A stretch of DNA of 64,000 bases from Augochlora pura (GCF_028453695.1 NC_135779.1:4402001-4466000), one strand, 5' to 3'. Positions 1 through 11,258 are shown, counted from the stretch's first letter. Program-made: numbers and translations. The notes: a model not told the origin generated them from the sequence alone.

Positions 1-1310
1 CATTACTATTGAAATAAATTCTCTAAAGGGTAGCGTTGCGAATGAGATAATCGCGATTTCATCTTGTTTCTTATGCATAGTAACTTTAAATATAGCGTTG
101 CGAATAAATAGAATCTCGCGTTGCTTTGATCAATTTTTAACGTTTCTTAAAGTCTATTTGCTCTCGAAAACTTGTCTTTTGGATCTCTGTTCGTTGAATT
201 AGCGTTGCGTTGGTACAATCGCGTTGCAGTAGTTTTGCTTTTCGACTTTTCAGACGCCCATGCTGCGCTGCAACGATCGGCTCGGGTGGGCGCATCCGCT
301 ACTTGCCATAGCGTTGCGAATTAATCACGCGTTGCTTCAGTCAATTGTTCGAACAGAAATTGAACTTAGCGTTGCGCAACTGATTGCGTTCGAAGTTGCA
401 AATTTCCTTAAATTTTTCAAAGTCGATAAAGCAGCTGCTTTTAAGAATCAAAGTAACTTTTTGCATTTCTGTTCGTTGTGTTCGTGTTGCGTTTAAACAA
501 TCGCGTTGCAATTAGCTTCACTTTCGTATTTCCAGACGCCCACGCCGACGCCGCAACAATGGACAGGCCTCTCGCCGTCCCAACGAACAGCTCGGATGGG
601 CAAATCGCGATTTTTGCATTAGAGTATTTGTCTTTGAATCCATTTCAAAGTTAGCGTCGCGTAAATGATCGCGTTGCAGTAGCTGCATTCGTTTTTCAGG
701 GCCCATGCCGGAGCTGCGACGCACCGCAGCGTGGCATTCGCGATGTTTTCTTAGAGTCGCGAGTCTAATTCAAATTACAAGTTCGCGAAATAATTATTAG
801 CGATGCGATTTAAATCGCGTTGTCTTAGAGTCGCGAAAATTGCAACGCGTTGCATTAGAGTTACGAAATAAATGCCACGCTGCGGGTAGCCGATCCAAGG
901 ATTGCTGCATCGTCGACGGGTTCCTTTTAACGTTGCGTGAAAATAGATCAAAGTGCACGGGAGTTCATCATTTTCAGTGAAATAAATTAGTATCACGACA
1001 AAAAATGCACTGACCGCGTTTGCTTTTATATAGCAATGTCTGTTGCTTGAAATAGTGTTGCGCAAGCACGGTCCATTCGCGCGTTTGTTTTTGGAATGCA
1101 TATCGAGTGGACCATCATTTCTGTCGAATTTTTCACATCACTTTTTCTCATTTCTTATTTTTATGTATTTTTGTATTTCTTACTTATATGTATTTTATAT
1201 TACTTAAACTCATAGACAGTTTTAGCCAATGCGGAGGAAATAACATTCCACAAAATCGCAGAAATATCATCGAGGGATGCCAGTGTTGCGTTATTTATTA
1301 AGTTGATTAT
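1..1310. repeat. Degenerate GCGTTGCG-rich repeat array
   Basis: The motif GCGTTGC(G), often as TAGCGTTGCGAAT, recurs many times (for example near 33, 93, 201, 224, 311, 333, 368, 503 and 670). A longer unit is visible: an ATCGCGTTGCA stretch followed by TTTTCAGACGCCC-like sequence near 219-262 and 501-541, with a third diverged form near 668-705. The unit length varies (about 170-285 bp), so this is an old, scrambled satellite or repeat-element interior that continues off the left edge. The short reading frames in it look incidental. Confidence 0.7.
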
Positions 1311-1470
1311 CATCCGCCGTTGGATTATCATCCACCGTGAGATCATTATTCGCCGTGGGATGCGTCTAAGCGTTTTATTATTTAATTGCGTGTGTGCGTT
1401 AGTTATTTATGATGAAACGTCGTTGTAAGAAAAGTACTCGAACTTGGTATTCCTCCGATCGAAGTTCCTT

Positions 1471-1540
1471 CAGGGGCTCGCTCATGGGAGGGGCCCTTGA
1501 GTGAGTACGGGGGGTAGCGTCCCCGAAGGACCCGAAGCGC
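1471..1540 (+). other. Structured GC-rich block, copy A
   Basis: Between the conserved flanks CAGGGGC and ACGGGGGGTAGCGTCCCCGA lies a hairpin. Bases 1477-1488 pair with 1494-1505 (12 positions, one G-T wobble and one mismatch, 5-base loop). The flank GGGGGTAGCGTCCCC can also fold. Copy B keeps the flanks but carries a different stem. Confidence 0.5.
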
Positions 1541-1889
1541 CTATAGCTCGTTAGGGTTCTTAACTTAAGTTTGTTAGAGTTCGTTTGGTTTTCGAATGTT
1601 GGTTCGTCTTTCGCTGTGATTCGGTTGTTCAGCGTTGGATTTCTTCTTCAAATTGCACTCGTGTGCGGGTTAGTTTGGCACTCGTGTGCTGGTGTTGGTT
1701 TCCTTGTTTCGTCTCGTCATTCTTTATATGTTCTAATTAACTAATAATTTTTTTCAGATTATTTCAGGTCATCTGCCGTGGGATCATCATCCGCCTTGGG
1801 AACATCATCCGAATTGGGATCATCATCCGCTGTGGGATGCGTGCGACTTATTAATTATTGCGTCTTATCTAAGTAGTATTAAGATCACT

Positions 1890-1962
1890 CAGGGGCCTCC
1901 GTCCCACGGGACATGCCCCGTGGGGGGCACGGGGTGTAGCGTCCCCGAGTTACCCGAATCGC
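1890..1962 (+). other. Structured GC-rich block, copy B
   Basis: This is the partner of the block at 1471. CCCACGGG (1903-1910) pairs perfectly with CCCGTGGG (1917-1924) across a 6-base loop, and outer bases can extend the stem with wobble pairs. The right flank GTAGCGTCCCCGA and ACCCGAA are shared with copy A, while the stem sequence differs. Confidence 0.5.
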
Positions 1963-2137
1963 TGAAAGTATGTCGAGTATTATTGCCTTAGCTTTGCTCG
2001 TTCAACATTCGTTGTCAATTTTCGGCCCAACCATGGTGGTCCTGCTTGCGCAATCTCTCGGAGTCTCGTAGATCATCTTGTTCGGCGAGGTATCATGCGG
2101 TTTGAGCATCCAATCGTTCATCCTCCTGCAGCGGTGG

Positions 2138-2649
2138 ACATTCTCCCTTCGCTTCGGCATGTAAGACGCCCGTAACCCCTTCATTGGGGGGAGGGTGCAG
2201 GGGGAGAATGTTCAACGTTGTAGGTGGATGTCGCGATTGGCTGCTCATTCCAATTGTACCTCGTCGAATAATGATATCTGCGGAATTCCGAGGCTTGTGC
2301 AAGTATTGCTCGCGTCGCGCCACCCTCGCTCGAGTCGGGGCCTTCTGCTCCGGCTCGTTTTTGATTTTCTTTTTGAAAGAATCAGAACCTTCTGCTCTGA
2401 TTCACTTTGGTCCCAGTGGTTAGGTGGCTTCTCCATCGATCCACTTTTGGTCCGCAATAGTACTCGACATATCGTTTCACCGGTGAAAGGGAGGGAGTCA
2501 TAACGAATGCCGGCTTCGTTCTGACTCCCTTCCGAGTCTCCAGTCACAGCAACCTCCACGTGGTGAGACTCGGGCAATCGATGTAATTGCCGATTTCTAA
2601 TCAGCTGTAAATTCGTTTGCATCTGATTCGAAATCGACAATTACATCGA
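2138..2649. repeat. Cluster of five successive inverted repeats
   Basis: Five inverted repeats follow one another: 2138-2147 with 2202-2211 (10 bp perfect), 2379-2386 with 2396-2403 (8 bp perfect), 2492-2507 with 2515-2530 (16 bp, one mismatch), 2532-2540 with 2565-2573 (9 bp perfect) and 2578-2607 with 2620-2649 (30 bp, three mismatches). The last three are nearly back to back. The palindrome TTTCACCGGTGAAA is at 2475-2488. A minus-strand frame of 131 codons (2245-2640) spans this region but resembles nothing I know. Confidence 0.7.
2578..2649. ncRNA. 72-nt hairpin, precursor-like or foldback end
   Basis: Arm 2578-2607 and arm 2620-2649 are complementary over 30 bp with three mismatches, and the loop is 12 nt. 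The size and shape suit a small-RNA precursor. The repetitive setting makes a foldback-transposon or satellite origin at least as likely. Called as a structure only; there is no evidence of transcription. Confidence 0.3.
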
Positions 2650-2703
2650 GCTAATCGCTGTGAAATGGTGGTGGGTTAGTTATTAAGGCATTCCTTTCTT
2701 TAA

Positions 2704-2795
2704 CACTAAACCTACCGACATTGCATGTATTAACTACTCCTACCATGAGCGGTAAAATGACCGCTTGAAAAAAAAAACATATGTATCTTAATATA
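2704..2795. mobile_element. TTAA-flanked element end (CACTAAACC type), partial
   Basis: TTAA at 2700-2703 is followed by CACTAAACCTACCG, and further in by GAGCGGTAAAATGACCGCTT, which contains the inverted pair AGCGGT/ACCGCT. This resembles the CACTAGGTTTAC-type terminus at 16725. No matching right end was found, so it is treated as a fragment. Confidence 0.3.
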
Positions 2796-3540
2796 GAAAG
2801 AGATTTTAGCCAATTGGATAGTAAACAAAATATTTTTCTAGTGTTACGATAAAAACCCGCTCCTCGCTTTTCTATTTAGAAAGTTTTATTTACCTTTCAT
2901 CACATTTTTTACAAATTACAGCATTTTGTATTGCACATTTTCCACGTACGTATTTTTTACATTTTATACAAATTTTGACAGTATAAATCAGTTAGTACAT
3001 ATTAAAGTAGAGACTTTACCCTTTAAAACCTGCTGAGCCCCATTGTTTTGCCATTTTTGGAAAAAAAGATACAGCTTCATGAAAATGAATATAGAAATTA
3101 CAGCCTATTTAAATCGAACTCTTATTGACTTTACAATATCTTATTTGACAAGATTTCCGTCCAGAAGAATCTTTAGCTGTGTTCATTATTATTGTTTTTG
3201 ATGAACATTCTTTACTTAGCTTTCTCTCATTCTGATATTCGGTCCCAAGCTCTTCTCTGCCAATTGAAATAAAAATTCTTGCCTCGATATTTCTTCACCT
3301 ATCGTTTCTTTATATAAAATCCAAGTAAAAAAAGTAATCACAAAATATTGTTAGCTCTGTTGACTTTGTCGAAACTCTATCACTTTATTATAATATTATT
3401 AAAAGTAAAATATAATGTATAACATTATTAAGTATAAAATACAAAGTATAACACTATTAACTATATCATCTAAATATTACTGTGTATAAACTATAAACCA
3501 TATTATTAAGTTAATATAAAACAAAGAGTACAATATTAGC
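2796..3540. other. AT-rich stretch without recognised features
   Basis: Strongly AT-rich DNA with short ATTATTA-type runs near 3400-3530. No reading frame, structured element or repeat with clear copies was seen. Confidence 0.6.
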
Positions 3541-4918
3541 CATAAAATCCGAAGCAAGGGTCCACAGAAATATTAATACACCTCGTTCCCGGTAAAATCT
3601 TCACCGCCGCAATTTGCATAAACACGTGGCCGAACCTAACCCAACGAAAACGGGGTCTCCGCGACAGGGAACCAGAGAAGGCGACCCGACCGGGGGCAAG
3701 TCGTCGTCCGTCGAACAAACGGTCCGTTAAGCGATTTTCGAGGGGCACGGTAGCGAAGGGGATTGCATCGACGTCGAGCGCCGCGAAAAAAAAGGGTCAG
3801 ACCAGTGGAAACATATGAAGAGAGGAGGCTGGAAAAAGGGGTGGAGGAGGAGGAGGAGGCATCACGAGGCAGGCTAGCGTACTCGCAGGACCTTTGATGC
3901 ACGGTGACGCGATATAAATAGAAACCCGCTCCTTCTACAAGCTGGACCACTCGTCCTCCCTGCTCCTCCTCCTCCTCCCGTCGCCCTTCGACGCCGCCGT
4001 CCCTCTCTTGTTTCGCCTCCTCGCCTCTTCCTCCTCCATACCTTTTTCATCTTTCCCCCGCGTCGCGTCTTCCACATTCTTCGGCTTTCTCTTGGTCTTC
4101 TTCTTCTTCTGCGCGCGGCACTTCTCCCGTTCGTCCGCCTCCTCCTCCTCTTCCCCATTTTCCACTTGTGTTCCGAGGCCTCCGGAGGACGGGGCCTCCC
4201 GCCCCGCGCCCGTCCTCTTCAGGGGGTTCTTGCGTACACGGGGGATAGGCCTTTTCTGCCGGTCGGTCGGTCGGTCGGCCGTCAGCTCGGGAGAGGCCCT
4301 CCGCTCGATGGTAACCTGTTATTTCAGGACCGCGCGGATCGGCCGCGGTTTTTGCCGGTTTCCACCGGACCAGCGCCACTATAAATATCGAGGGTCTCTC
4401 CTTTCTGCTCGGTCGCCGATCGCGAGGACCGCGGACCGAGTACCTTCCCCGAGCCTCCTCCTCCTCCTCCTCCCCCCTCCCTCCCTTCTCCTTCCCAGAA
4501 AACAGAGGCAGGCGCCTCTCTTCATGGCATCTGTCGCGCGCGACCACCGAGAACCCCTCACAATTAGACAGGATCGCCAGCGCCTCGTACGTCTTCTTTC
4601 TCGGCTGCGAACAACCGGCGTCCTGCCACCCCGGGAAAAACCGGGGGACCCGCGACCCGATTCATCGTGTACCCTCCCTACCTATCTCCGGACCCGGCCG
4701 CCACCCACTTCCTGGAAGATCCGTTCAATTTGGCGTTCGGAATCGACCGTTCCTTTCTATGTTTAGGAAGGAAGGAGATGGGAAGAGAAACAAGCCGACG
4801 GCGGACGCTTTTGACGATTTCACGGGGTCCGAGGATGTTTTTAGATCTTCGATATCGATTTGGCTCGCATGACACGGTGGATCAAGAAATAAGGGACGCT
4901 CGTTTTTGGGGCGGATAA
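3541..4918. other. GC-rich island with triplet tracts and TATA-like sites
   Basis: A sharply GC-rich block. It holds (GGA)n at about 3842-3862 and CCT/CTC tracts at about 3959-3979, 4137-4160 and 4457-4485, giving opposed purine and pyrimidine stretches. TATAAATA occurs at 3913-3920 and 4380-4387 on the plus strand, without a good initiator about 30 bp downstream. A 252-codon plus-strand frame (4008-4766) and several minus-strand frames overlap it. They are dominated by S, P, R and L runs from the triplets and are not called genes. Confidence 0.5.
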
Positions 4919-5655
4919 AATTAGGTCGGAAATTATTGTTAAAATTGATGTAGGCTTAGCTGATTTTTAAAGGGGGATAATGTGTACCTGTATCAAGGGG
5001 TTAGCTACCCTTAATTGTTTGAATGCTCGGTTAAAGGATTTGAAACCATGTATGGTGGTTCGCCAGATTTTTAGTAAACCTTGCATTTGATGCTAACAAA
5101 TGATTATAGATAATTTGATAATAAAATAGTTTTATGTAGAACCTTTATTGAGGGGTGAAACATCCCTCTAATTAATACACTTCTTATATTATAATACAAG
5201 TCGAATGTAAATTCGAGTGAAGATTGTTTCTTGAAAATAGGGTTAGAAATGATGCTAAACTAAGACTCACTTATCGCAATGCGGCTGTTTTAAGTACACG
5301 TTTCAATCATTAGATTACTTTACCGCGCGATAAAGATGACCAATAATGAGAACATTATTCCTCCACTAAGATATTTGCCACATTCAGCCAAATTAAATCT
5401 ATCTCTCTAATTTCTTATTTTACCATAATAATAATTACTAAATAACACAATATCCCAGAATCGACGTAATAAATCATCGAAAGGAAATTATCTATAACAT
5501 CTCTCGATAATATTTAAAAGTACGAATTAAAAAAGTACTTTTAAAGCTGTGTAACAATTTTTAAAAATTGCCAAACGATTTAAATGCTCTGTAAAAAAAT
5601 CGATGGACCAGTTCACTGTAAAATTAGTAAAATTCTTTTGAATTTTGTTGATCCC
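4919..5655. other. AT-rich valley
   Basis: AT-rich sequence with no supported gene. It contains a perfect 16-bp palindrome CAATTTTTAAAAATTG at 5555-5570 and AAAAGTACTTTT just before it. Confidence 0.6.
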
Positions 5656-6700
5656 TGATAGCATTATCAGCAGCGGGTAGCCGCATCTCTTTCGCTATCC
5701 GCTTCGGTCGGGCGCAAGAAATCCTTGGAAAGGACGAAGGACCGTCGCGCGCAGGCCATCGCAGTCACGAGGCATCGTTTTCCGGCATCACGCGAGCCGC
5801 CGTCTTCGTGACTTCCACAGGGGGGGCCGTTGGGGGGCCCCCGCGGAACACATTGCCGATAATGAGCGGCGCAATTATTTTAATGTCGCGCGATGGCTCG
5901 CGTAAATATCGTGGAAAAACGACAATTATTCGCTGCGGTTTTGCGGGTCCACGGCGACTCGGTGTCCGGCGTGCCGCGAAGGTTCGCCGGCTAACGGTCA
6001 CGGCGTTGTATGTGCGTGGCTGATTAATAAATCCAGTTAACGGGAATTTATTTACTCGGATAAACATCGCGCGAGCGCGCGCGCGCGCACGCTCTCTCCG
6101 CCGCGGGTTTATCGTAATTAAGTTTATGCAGCCGGCTACTGTTTCGATCGCGAGAGTCCTTTGAATCTTAATTAACGGGGGACGAGATCGTTAACAATGC
6201 CGGACTCGGCGTTCGAGCCGCGCGTTATCCGTCACGGCCGTCGCCGTCGCCGTCGCCGTGGCGCTCCTTTTATCGGTTGGCGGATTAGCGCCCGCGGAAA
6301 AAGAAGAAATAAAGTCACCGGGAAAGCGTATCTCTTCTTTTTTTTTGTTTTCGAAGCGGTGCGCGACAAACGCGCGGCTCCGGTAAAAGGCATCGGGAAG
6401 CAGCACGGCGCGTCATTGATATTCCTCGGGCATCCGACTGAGTAGCTCTGATTCTAGACGTAATTCACGGAATTCTCGTTTCGGACAGACCAGGAATCCC
6501 TATATTCCGGCGCGCCTGTCGCATACGGGATGAGCGCCGCTATAGTGTCCACGAAAATTTCGTGGAACGCGGCCACCAATTTTCCGAACTCCCCGGTTCC
6601 CGGCTTGTCCAACAACTTGGCGCACCGCGGACAGACGGGACGGAGACGGGATCTTTTTGTATTTGGAGCTCGCTTCTGGCACGATTCGACAATCAATTTG
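5656..6700. other. GC-rich island with (CCGTCG)n and (GC)n
   Basis: A GC-rich block containing an alternating purine-pyrimidine GCGCGC run at about 6068-6090 (Z-DNA-prone) and a CCGTCG hexamer run at about 6236-6258. The frames on both strands (up to 100 codons) look incidental. Confidence 0.5.
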
Positions 6701-6837
6701 CACTATTTTTTATGTATACATAATGGATGAAATTAATATAATGAAATAAAGAAGAACACAGCAAATGAACAGTTGTGAGTCCATCATCTCACAAATAAAC
6801 TTCAAAGTCCTATAAAAAAATATATAAATATAACAAC

Positions 6838-6918
6838 ATATATATATATATATATATACCATCATATATATATATTACCATCTGTGTATATAAAGGGTTA
6901 ATAATTTCACAGATGGTA
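6838..6918. repeat. (TA)n microsatellite with adjacent 11-bp inverted repeat
   Basis: A TA dinucleotide run at 6838-6858 is followed by the perfect inverted pair TACCATCTGTG (6876-6886) and CACAGATGGTA (6908-6918). AAAGGGTTAA sits in the loop and resembles the TTAA-element terminus. Confidence 0.65.
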
Positions 6919-7479
6919 CACTCGCACTGTTTTCCAGATATTTATAACGAAAATGTCTAAATCGAATTTCTACTTCTTAAAATCTTTTTGGTGAACATTT
7001 ATTGCAAAATGATCTCAAGAATTAAAACTCCGTCTTATAAATTTTCATCAGAAAAATGTTCATTACAAGGCAAAATTCCTGTGGAATTATTAATGCTTCC
7101 AGTGTCGACTAAAAAGATACATGTGACATATTCTGTTACATCCTTCCGACATAAAATACATGAAATGCGTCATACTACGTCATACTGGTTTATAAAATAA
7201 ATCACGTGGCAGGTCGAATAAACAAAGTATTATCGTTGTTTCACGTGACAGAATCAGGTCAGAAGATTTTACAGATTAAGAATAAACACGTGTTTCCATC
7301 AAGCATGTTATTCGATTCATTAGCGATCGTTCTACAGCGAGTTCCAATCATTTTTTCATATTTTTCGTATGCATGTAATCGATTCGATGCACAATATACG
7401 CGCGTACATTAATACTCCTTGCAAGAACATTAATACCACCTAGATGCAGTAAATAATTAATGTACGCTATCACGAGGCA
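6919..7479. other. AT-rich spacer, nothing recognised
   Basis: Two short plus-strand frames of about 70 codons are present with no recognisable content. No repeat structure was seen here. Confidence 0.5.
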
Positions 7480-8190
7480 TTTGTATCTACTATCTTGGCA
7501 TTAAAACTGGTTCCACGATCTTTACGAAGTTGGTGGAGCGTAGAGTGTGTCTCTACTTTCAATTTTCTAAAATTCTTGGATTAGATGATTTCGATAAGGA
7601 TAGTGACAAATTATAGCTCGACACGAACATATCCTGCGATGTATAAGTATCCACAGCCTAAGAGGAAACCACGCGTTTAATGTAGAGTATACGATGTTTG
7701 TAGAGTTGCTGGGACAAAAAGTGTTCCTTTGCTTGGAAGTTTCCGAAATTCTTGGAGGAGAATATTTTGATAAGGACATTGAGTGATTGTAGATCGACGC
7801 GAATATATTATGGAAGGGATAACTATAAAACCATGCGCTCGCCATATGAAACACAGTCTTTGTAAAGTTTCTGGGATAAAAAAGCATTTCTTTGCTTTCA
7901 ATTTTTTAAAATTCTAGGAGTAGATTATTCCGACAAAAAAATTAAGAAATTATGGTTCGACGCGAACGTATCCTCCAACGAATAGTTATCCTCAGCCCAC
8001 AAGGGAACCATGCGTTCGCCATACAGTACACGATCTTCGTACAGTTTCTACTAAAAACAACTGTGTTTCTGCTTCCAATTTCCTAAATTATTGCTTCTAA
8101 TTTCCTCTTGAACTAGATTATTTCAAAAAAAAAAAATCCGTAGCTCACCAGAAAGATACCTCGATTCACGAGGGAACCATAGATTCACGG
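7480..8190. repeat. Diverged tandem repeat, ~163-177 bp unit, about four copies
   Basis: A landmark resembling CTTTCAATTTTCTAAAATTC recurs at about 7556, 7732, 7895 and 8072. Each unit then has a GATTATTTCGATAA-like segment, a CTCGACGCGAACATATCC segment and a GGGAACCATGCGTTCGCC-like segment in the same order. Copies differ substantially, so the array is old. The unit is close to a nucleosome repeat. The overlapping minus-strand frames follow the repeat and are not genes. Confidence 0.8.
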
Positions 8191-8905
8191 GACAATACGA
8201 AAATTGGAGTCGTCGCGACGCCGCGTCGCCGTGGTTTCTGCGCGGCGGATCGGCCGAAACCGTTACGTTGCATCCCGGTTACGCTGCATCCGGTCGGCAC
8301 GTGGGTCAAACCGAAGATTAATCAGGTCTCTTTGTCTTGGTGAACAGCCAGCCCCGCGTAGATAACATCGCCGATAGGCCCGATGGGAAAAGCGCCGGTC
8401 CCGGTCCCGGTCCGCTTCGGTATCGGTCGACTTTATCCCCCGCCGTGGGGGCCCCTCCGCGACACGGTAGTGTGCGCCCAGAAGAAAGTCTTGTACCCAA
8501 TCCATTTACCTTCGATACACCGGGAACAAGCGGCCGTGTGTGTAGACGCGGCTTAACGAGACAACCGTGCGGCCCGCCGCCGGGCCCGATGAAGACGGCT
8601 TGTAAATCCTGCGATCGAGGACGCGGCGCAGAGAGGCAACGGCAGCCGAACCAGCCATGAAGTATATCGCGTTGCCCCGCGCCCGTTTCCACCGGGGTTA
8701 CGGTGTTACGTTCCCGTATTTCACGGGTGAAGTCGCACGCATCGGCCGCCCCGTTAAAGTGTCGATGCCGGGTACCGCGATCGGATCCAATTTCCGTGCG
8801 TGCGTCCGTCGGGACGCGGCGGCGGAACGGCGAGAATTTCGTCCGCCCTCGAAATAAACCGCGCCCGCGCGCGCCGTTTCTTGCAACAGTGGCGAAAATA
8901 TTGAC
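8191..8905. other. GC-rich island
   Basis: A GC-rich block. It includes the direct repeat GGTTACG(T/C)TGCATCC at about 8257-8292 and a GGTCCCGGTCCCGGTCC run near 8396-8412. A 196-codon minus-strand frame (8318-8908) is the longest here. It is rich in R, G and P with no domain and is judged a chance frame. Confidence 0.5.
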
Positions 8906-9060
8906 CATTGGTTTTTACTAGGATTTTTAATATCAGTTGCATTTTATTATGTGACAATTTCTGGACATAGGTTGTTGGATAATTGATTAAGAAATGTATT
9001 TATTAATACTTTGTTCGACGAGAATAACAGCGGCGAGTTTACAAGATATTTCTCTATTAA

Positions 9061-9268
9061 CCCTTTGCGATCGTATGTCTATTCCTAGCCATCGTAGCTA
9101 TTTATTTATATTCATGATTTTCTCATAAAATTGAAACATATTGTATTACATGTATCTAAATTTTAAAACAGAGTCAATTTTATTTATCCCATTTAATCTC
9201 CCATATTACGTATTACTGTTCAACGAAAATTAATTGACCCTTATGTATAAACTTAATACTGCAAAGGG
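9061..9268. mobile_element. TTAA-flanked MITE, 208 bp
   Basis: TTAA (9057-9060) is followed by CCCTTTGC, and the right end GCAAAGGG is followed by TTAA (9269-9272). The symmetry extends beyond TTAA: TCTCTATTAACCCTTTGC on the left mirrors the right end for 18 bp. No transposase is present. TTAA target sites and CCC/GGG termini fit the piggyBac superfamily. The outer TCTCTA symmetry is unusual, because a simple target duplication should not be inverted. Confidence 0.75.
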
Positions 9269-9272
9269 TTAA

Positions 9273-9737
9273 TAGAGAATAATATTTTGTAAGATCGCCT
9301 TTGTTATCTCCGAAATATAAAGTAAGATTAAGTATTAATTCTTCTCCTCCATTTCTTTTTCAAAAAGGGATATTTATTAACCTTACATACTGAATCCCTT
9401 CAGATCGTCCGCAATAAGTAGATTAGGACGGCACGTGGTCAGACAACTTCCTATATATGCAACAATGCTTTTTGCTTAGTATTTTCACTGCCATAATTTT
9501 TTTCGGCGCGTGCTTCCACTTAAATGACTTACTAAATATCGCGAGACGTTACAACAATTTCTCAAAGCAAAATTATAATATCCAAGCTTCCGTTCTATTT
9601 AGTCATCTACATTATAAATACAATTTATCTAGTCTATAGTGTCGGTACCAGCAGCAGCGCAGCCAAACGAAAGGAAAAGTGAGCCGCGCCGACCCGTTCT
9701 TCTTCGCGACAGTGCGCCGCAAAAGTGATTGAAATTA

Positions 9738-9741
<4 letters not shown>
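9273..9741. other. AT-rich spacer into GC-rich flank
   Basis: No supported gene. Sequence becomes GC-rich from about 9640, immediately before the GA tract. Confidence 0.5.

Positions 9742-9789
<48 letters not shown>
9742..9789. repeat. (GA)n microsatellite
   Basis: A near-perfect GA dinucleotide run of about 48 bp with one AAAG interruption near the end. Confidence 0.95.
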
Positions 9790-10470
9790 CTGGAAACATC
9801 CGCGGAACTAATCGCACGACTAGCGATACTCGCCGGTCTATATAATTACCGCGAGTTCGCCCGATACTGTTTCTAATGACACGGTCGAGACCGTTGCCGT
9901 TGGACCGCGCCGTACGTTTCCATAACCGTCCCGGTTAATTAGCGTCCGGTTCGTTGCGCGTCATTATCGGGAATCTCGAGGAAGAAGAAACAAAATGGCG
10001 CGTCCGCGAGACCGGCGCGTTTTAATTCGTATGATTTGCGTCAATTAAACGGAAGCGTTTCTGCTCTTCGATGATAACGGCCGGCTACCTATTCGCTATA
10101 TGTATATATATATGTGTACTGCCATACTATTCGGTGGGACATTTAAGGGGCACCATTAAACGAAACCTGACGGAAAATTGCAGTGTCCGGCGGGTTGCAA
10201 ACGCGAGGCTGACGACGGCGCCGATGACGCGTCACCGGGGAGATACCCCGATCGGTATCTTCCGCGGCCGTGGAAAGCAACGGTTACCGTCTTCGCTGAT
10301 ATCTACATTAAATTGCACGGCAATTAACAATAAAGACCTGCCAGATAATGGCGGAACGATGATACGCGGTTGCGTATACAGTATCGTCTGTTAACGCGTT
10401 TGCGGACCCGTCGCCTGTTAGTCAGCCGCCGTTGAGTCACTGTTAATGCGCCGGAACGTGTATGGGAAGC
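9790..10470. other. GC-rich island
   Basis: GC-rich block with a 107-codon plus-strand frame (10071-10394) that has no recognisable motif. A short TATATATATATG run lies at about 10100-10111. No gene is called. Confidence 0.5.
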
Positions 10471-11258
10471 CATAAAAAAATTCGAAGATAGCGTAGCAAT
10501 GAAATACGACAGGTGTGACACCTCGTTGATCTTGAATATTTCTGAAATAATATTGAAACGTGTCAAAATTTTCTCGCTATCAAAAAAGTCAAATTTGTAC
10601 ATTAAATTTTTCTATATTATTATTATTATTATTATTAATATAGAAGTCTTGAAGTCATTATCTCATATACTATATTTACCTTGTTTTATTCATATTTAAT
10701 TTACACTAACGTTCCATAGAATTCATATAAGATCGAATAAATTTTGATATTTTGTATTTTTATTACTGTAATTTATCTACTTGTATGCAACTTCTTAACA
10801 CCTTATGTCTCCAGGAAAACCAACCGTAGATTACACGATGATGACGGCCCCATTACGTGGTCATTTGTTTTTCAGCGTATAGTGCGAGGGTGACAGGAGT
10901 CGTATGATTGATTAGGAAATATTTGAGCGAAAAGCGCGGAGAGTTTGCAATCGTGCGCGTAGCGTAGAAAACAAGCTGATTATTATCGATGTAATCGAGC
11001 AACCATTTCCGAGAAAATATCCTTTTAATTGAACGTCGTCGAATCAATTAAATTGTTTCAATGGAGAATACAGGATACGGTGGAATGAATAGTACCCGTG
11101 TAATTCCAATGTGCGTGCGTTATTCCAGCTACCGAACAGTATCTTCTTAAATTACCTGCTAATTAATTATGGTTTCTGCTGATTGCCCCGACATTGCTGG
11201 AAATCTGTTGGACAGATTCGCGTATCTTTTACACCTTTTGCTAATTAAAAGTTCTCTT
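10471..11258. other. AT-rich valley with (ATT)n
   Basis: Contains an ATT triplet run at about 10615-10637. No other structure or gene was recognised. Confidence 0.55.

Larger units (their letters stand above)
1303..1975. repeat. Two-copy repeat unit with ATCATCCGCCGTGGG motifs
   Basis: Two diverged copies of one unit lie in tandem. Each begins with several TCATCCGCCGTGGGAT-like repeats (1309-1362 and 1771-1841). An AT-rich spacer follows, then a GC-rich block (1471-1540 and 1890-1962) that shares CAGGGGC at its left and GTAGCGTCCCCGA plus ACCCGAA at its right. The spacing between copies is about 420-470 bp. The element family is not recognised. Confidence 0.65.

Noticed and set aside
4008..4766. 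252-codon plus-strand frame
   Set aside because: Translation is dominated by S, F, P, L and R runs from CTC/CCT triplets. Opposite-strand frames are equally open and no domain is visible.
8318..8908. 196-codon minus-strand frame
   Set aside because: A GC-rich island lowers stop-codon frequency on all frames. The R, G and P-rich content has no motif, and plus-strand frames overlap.
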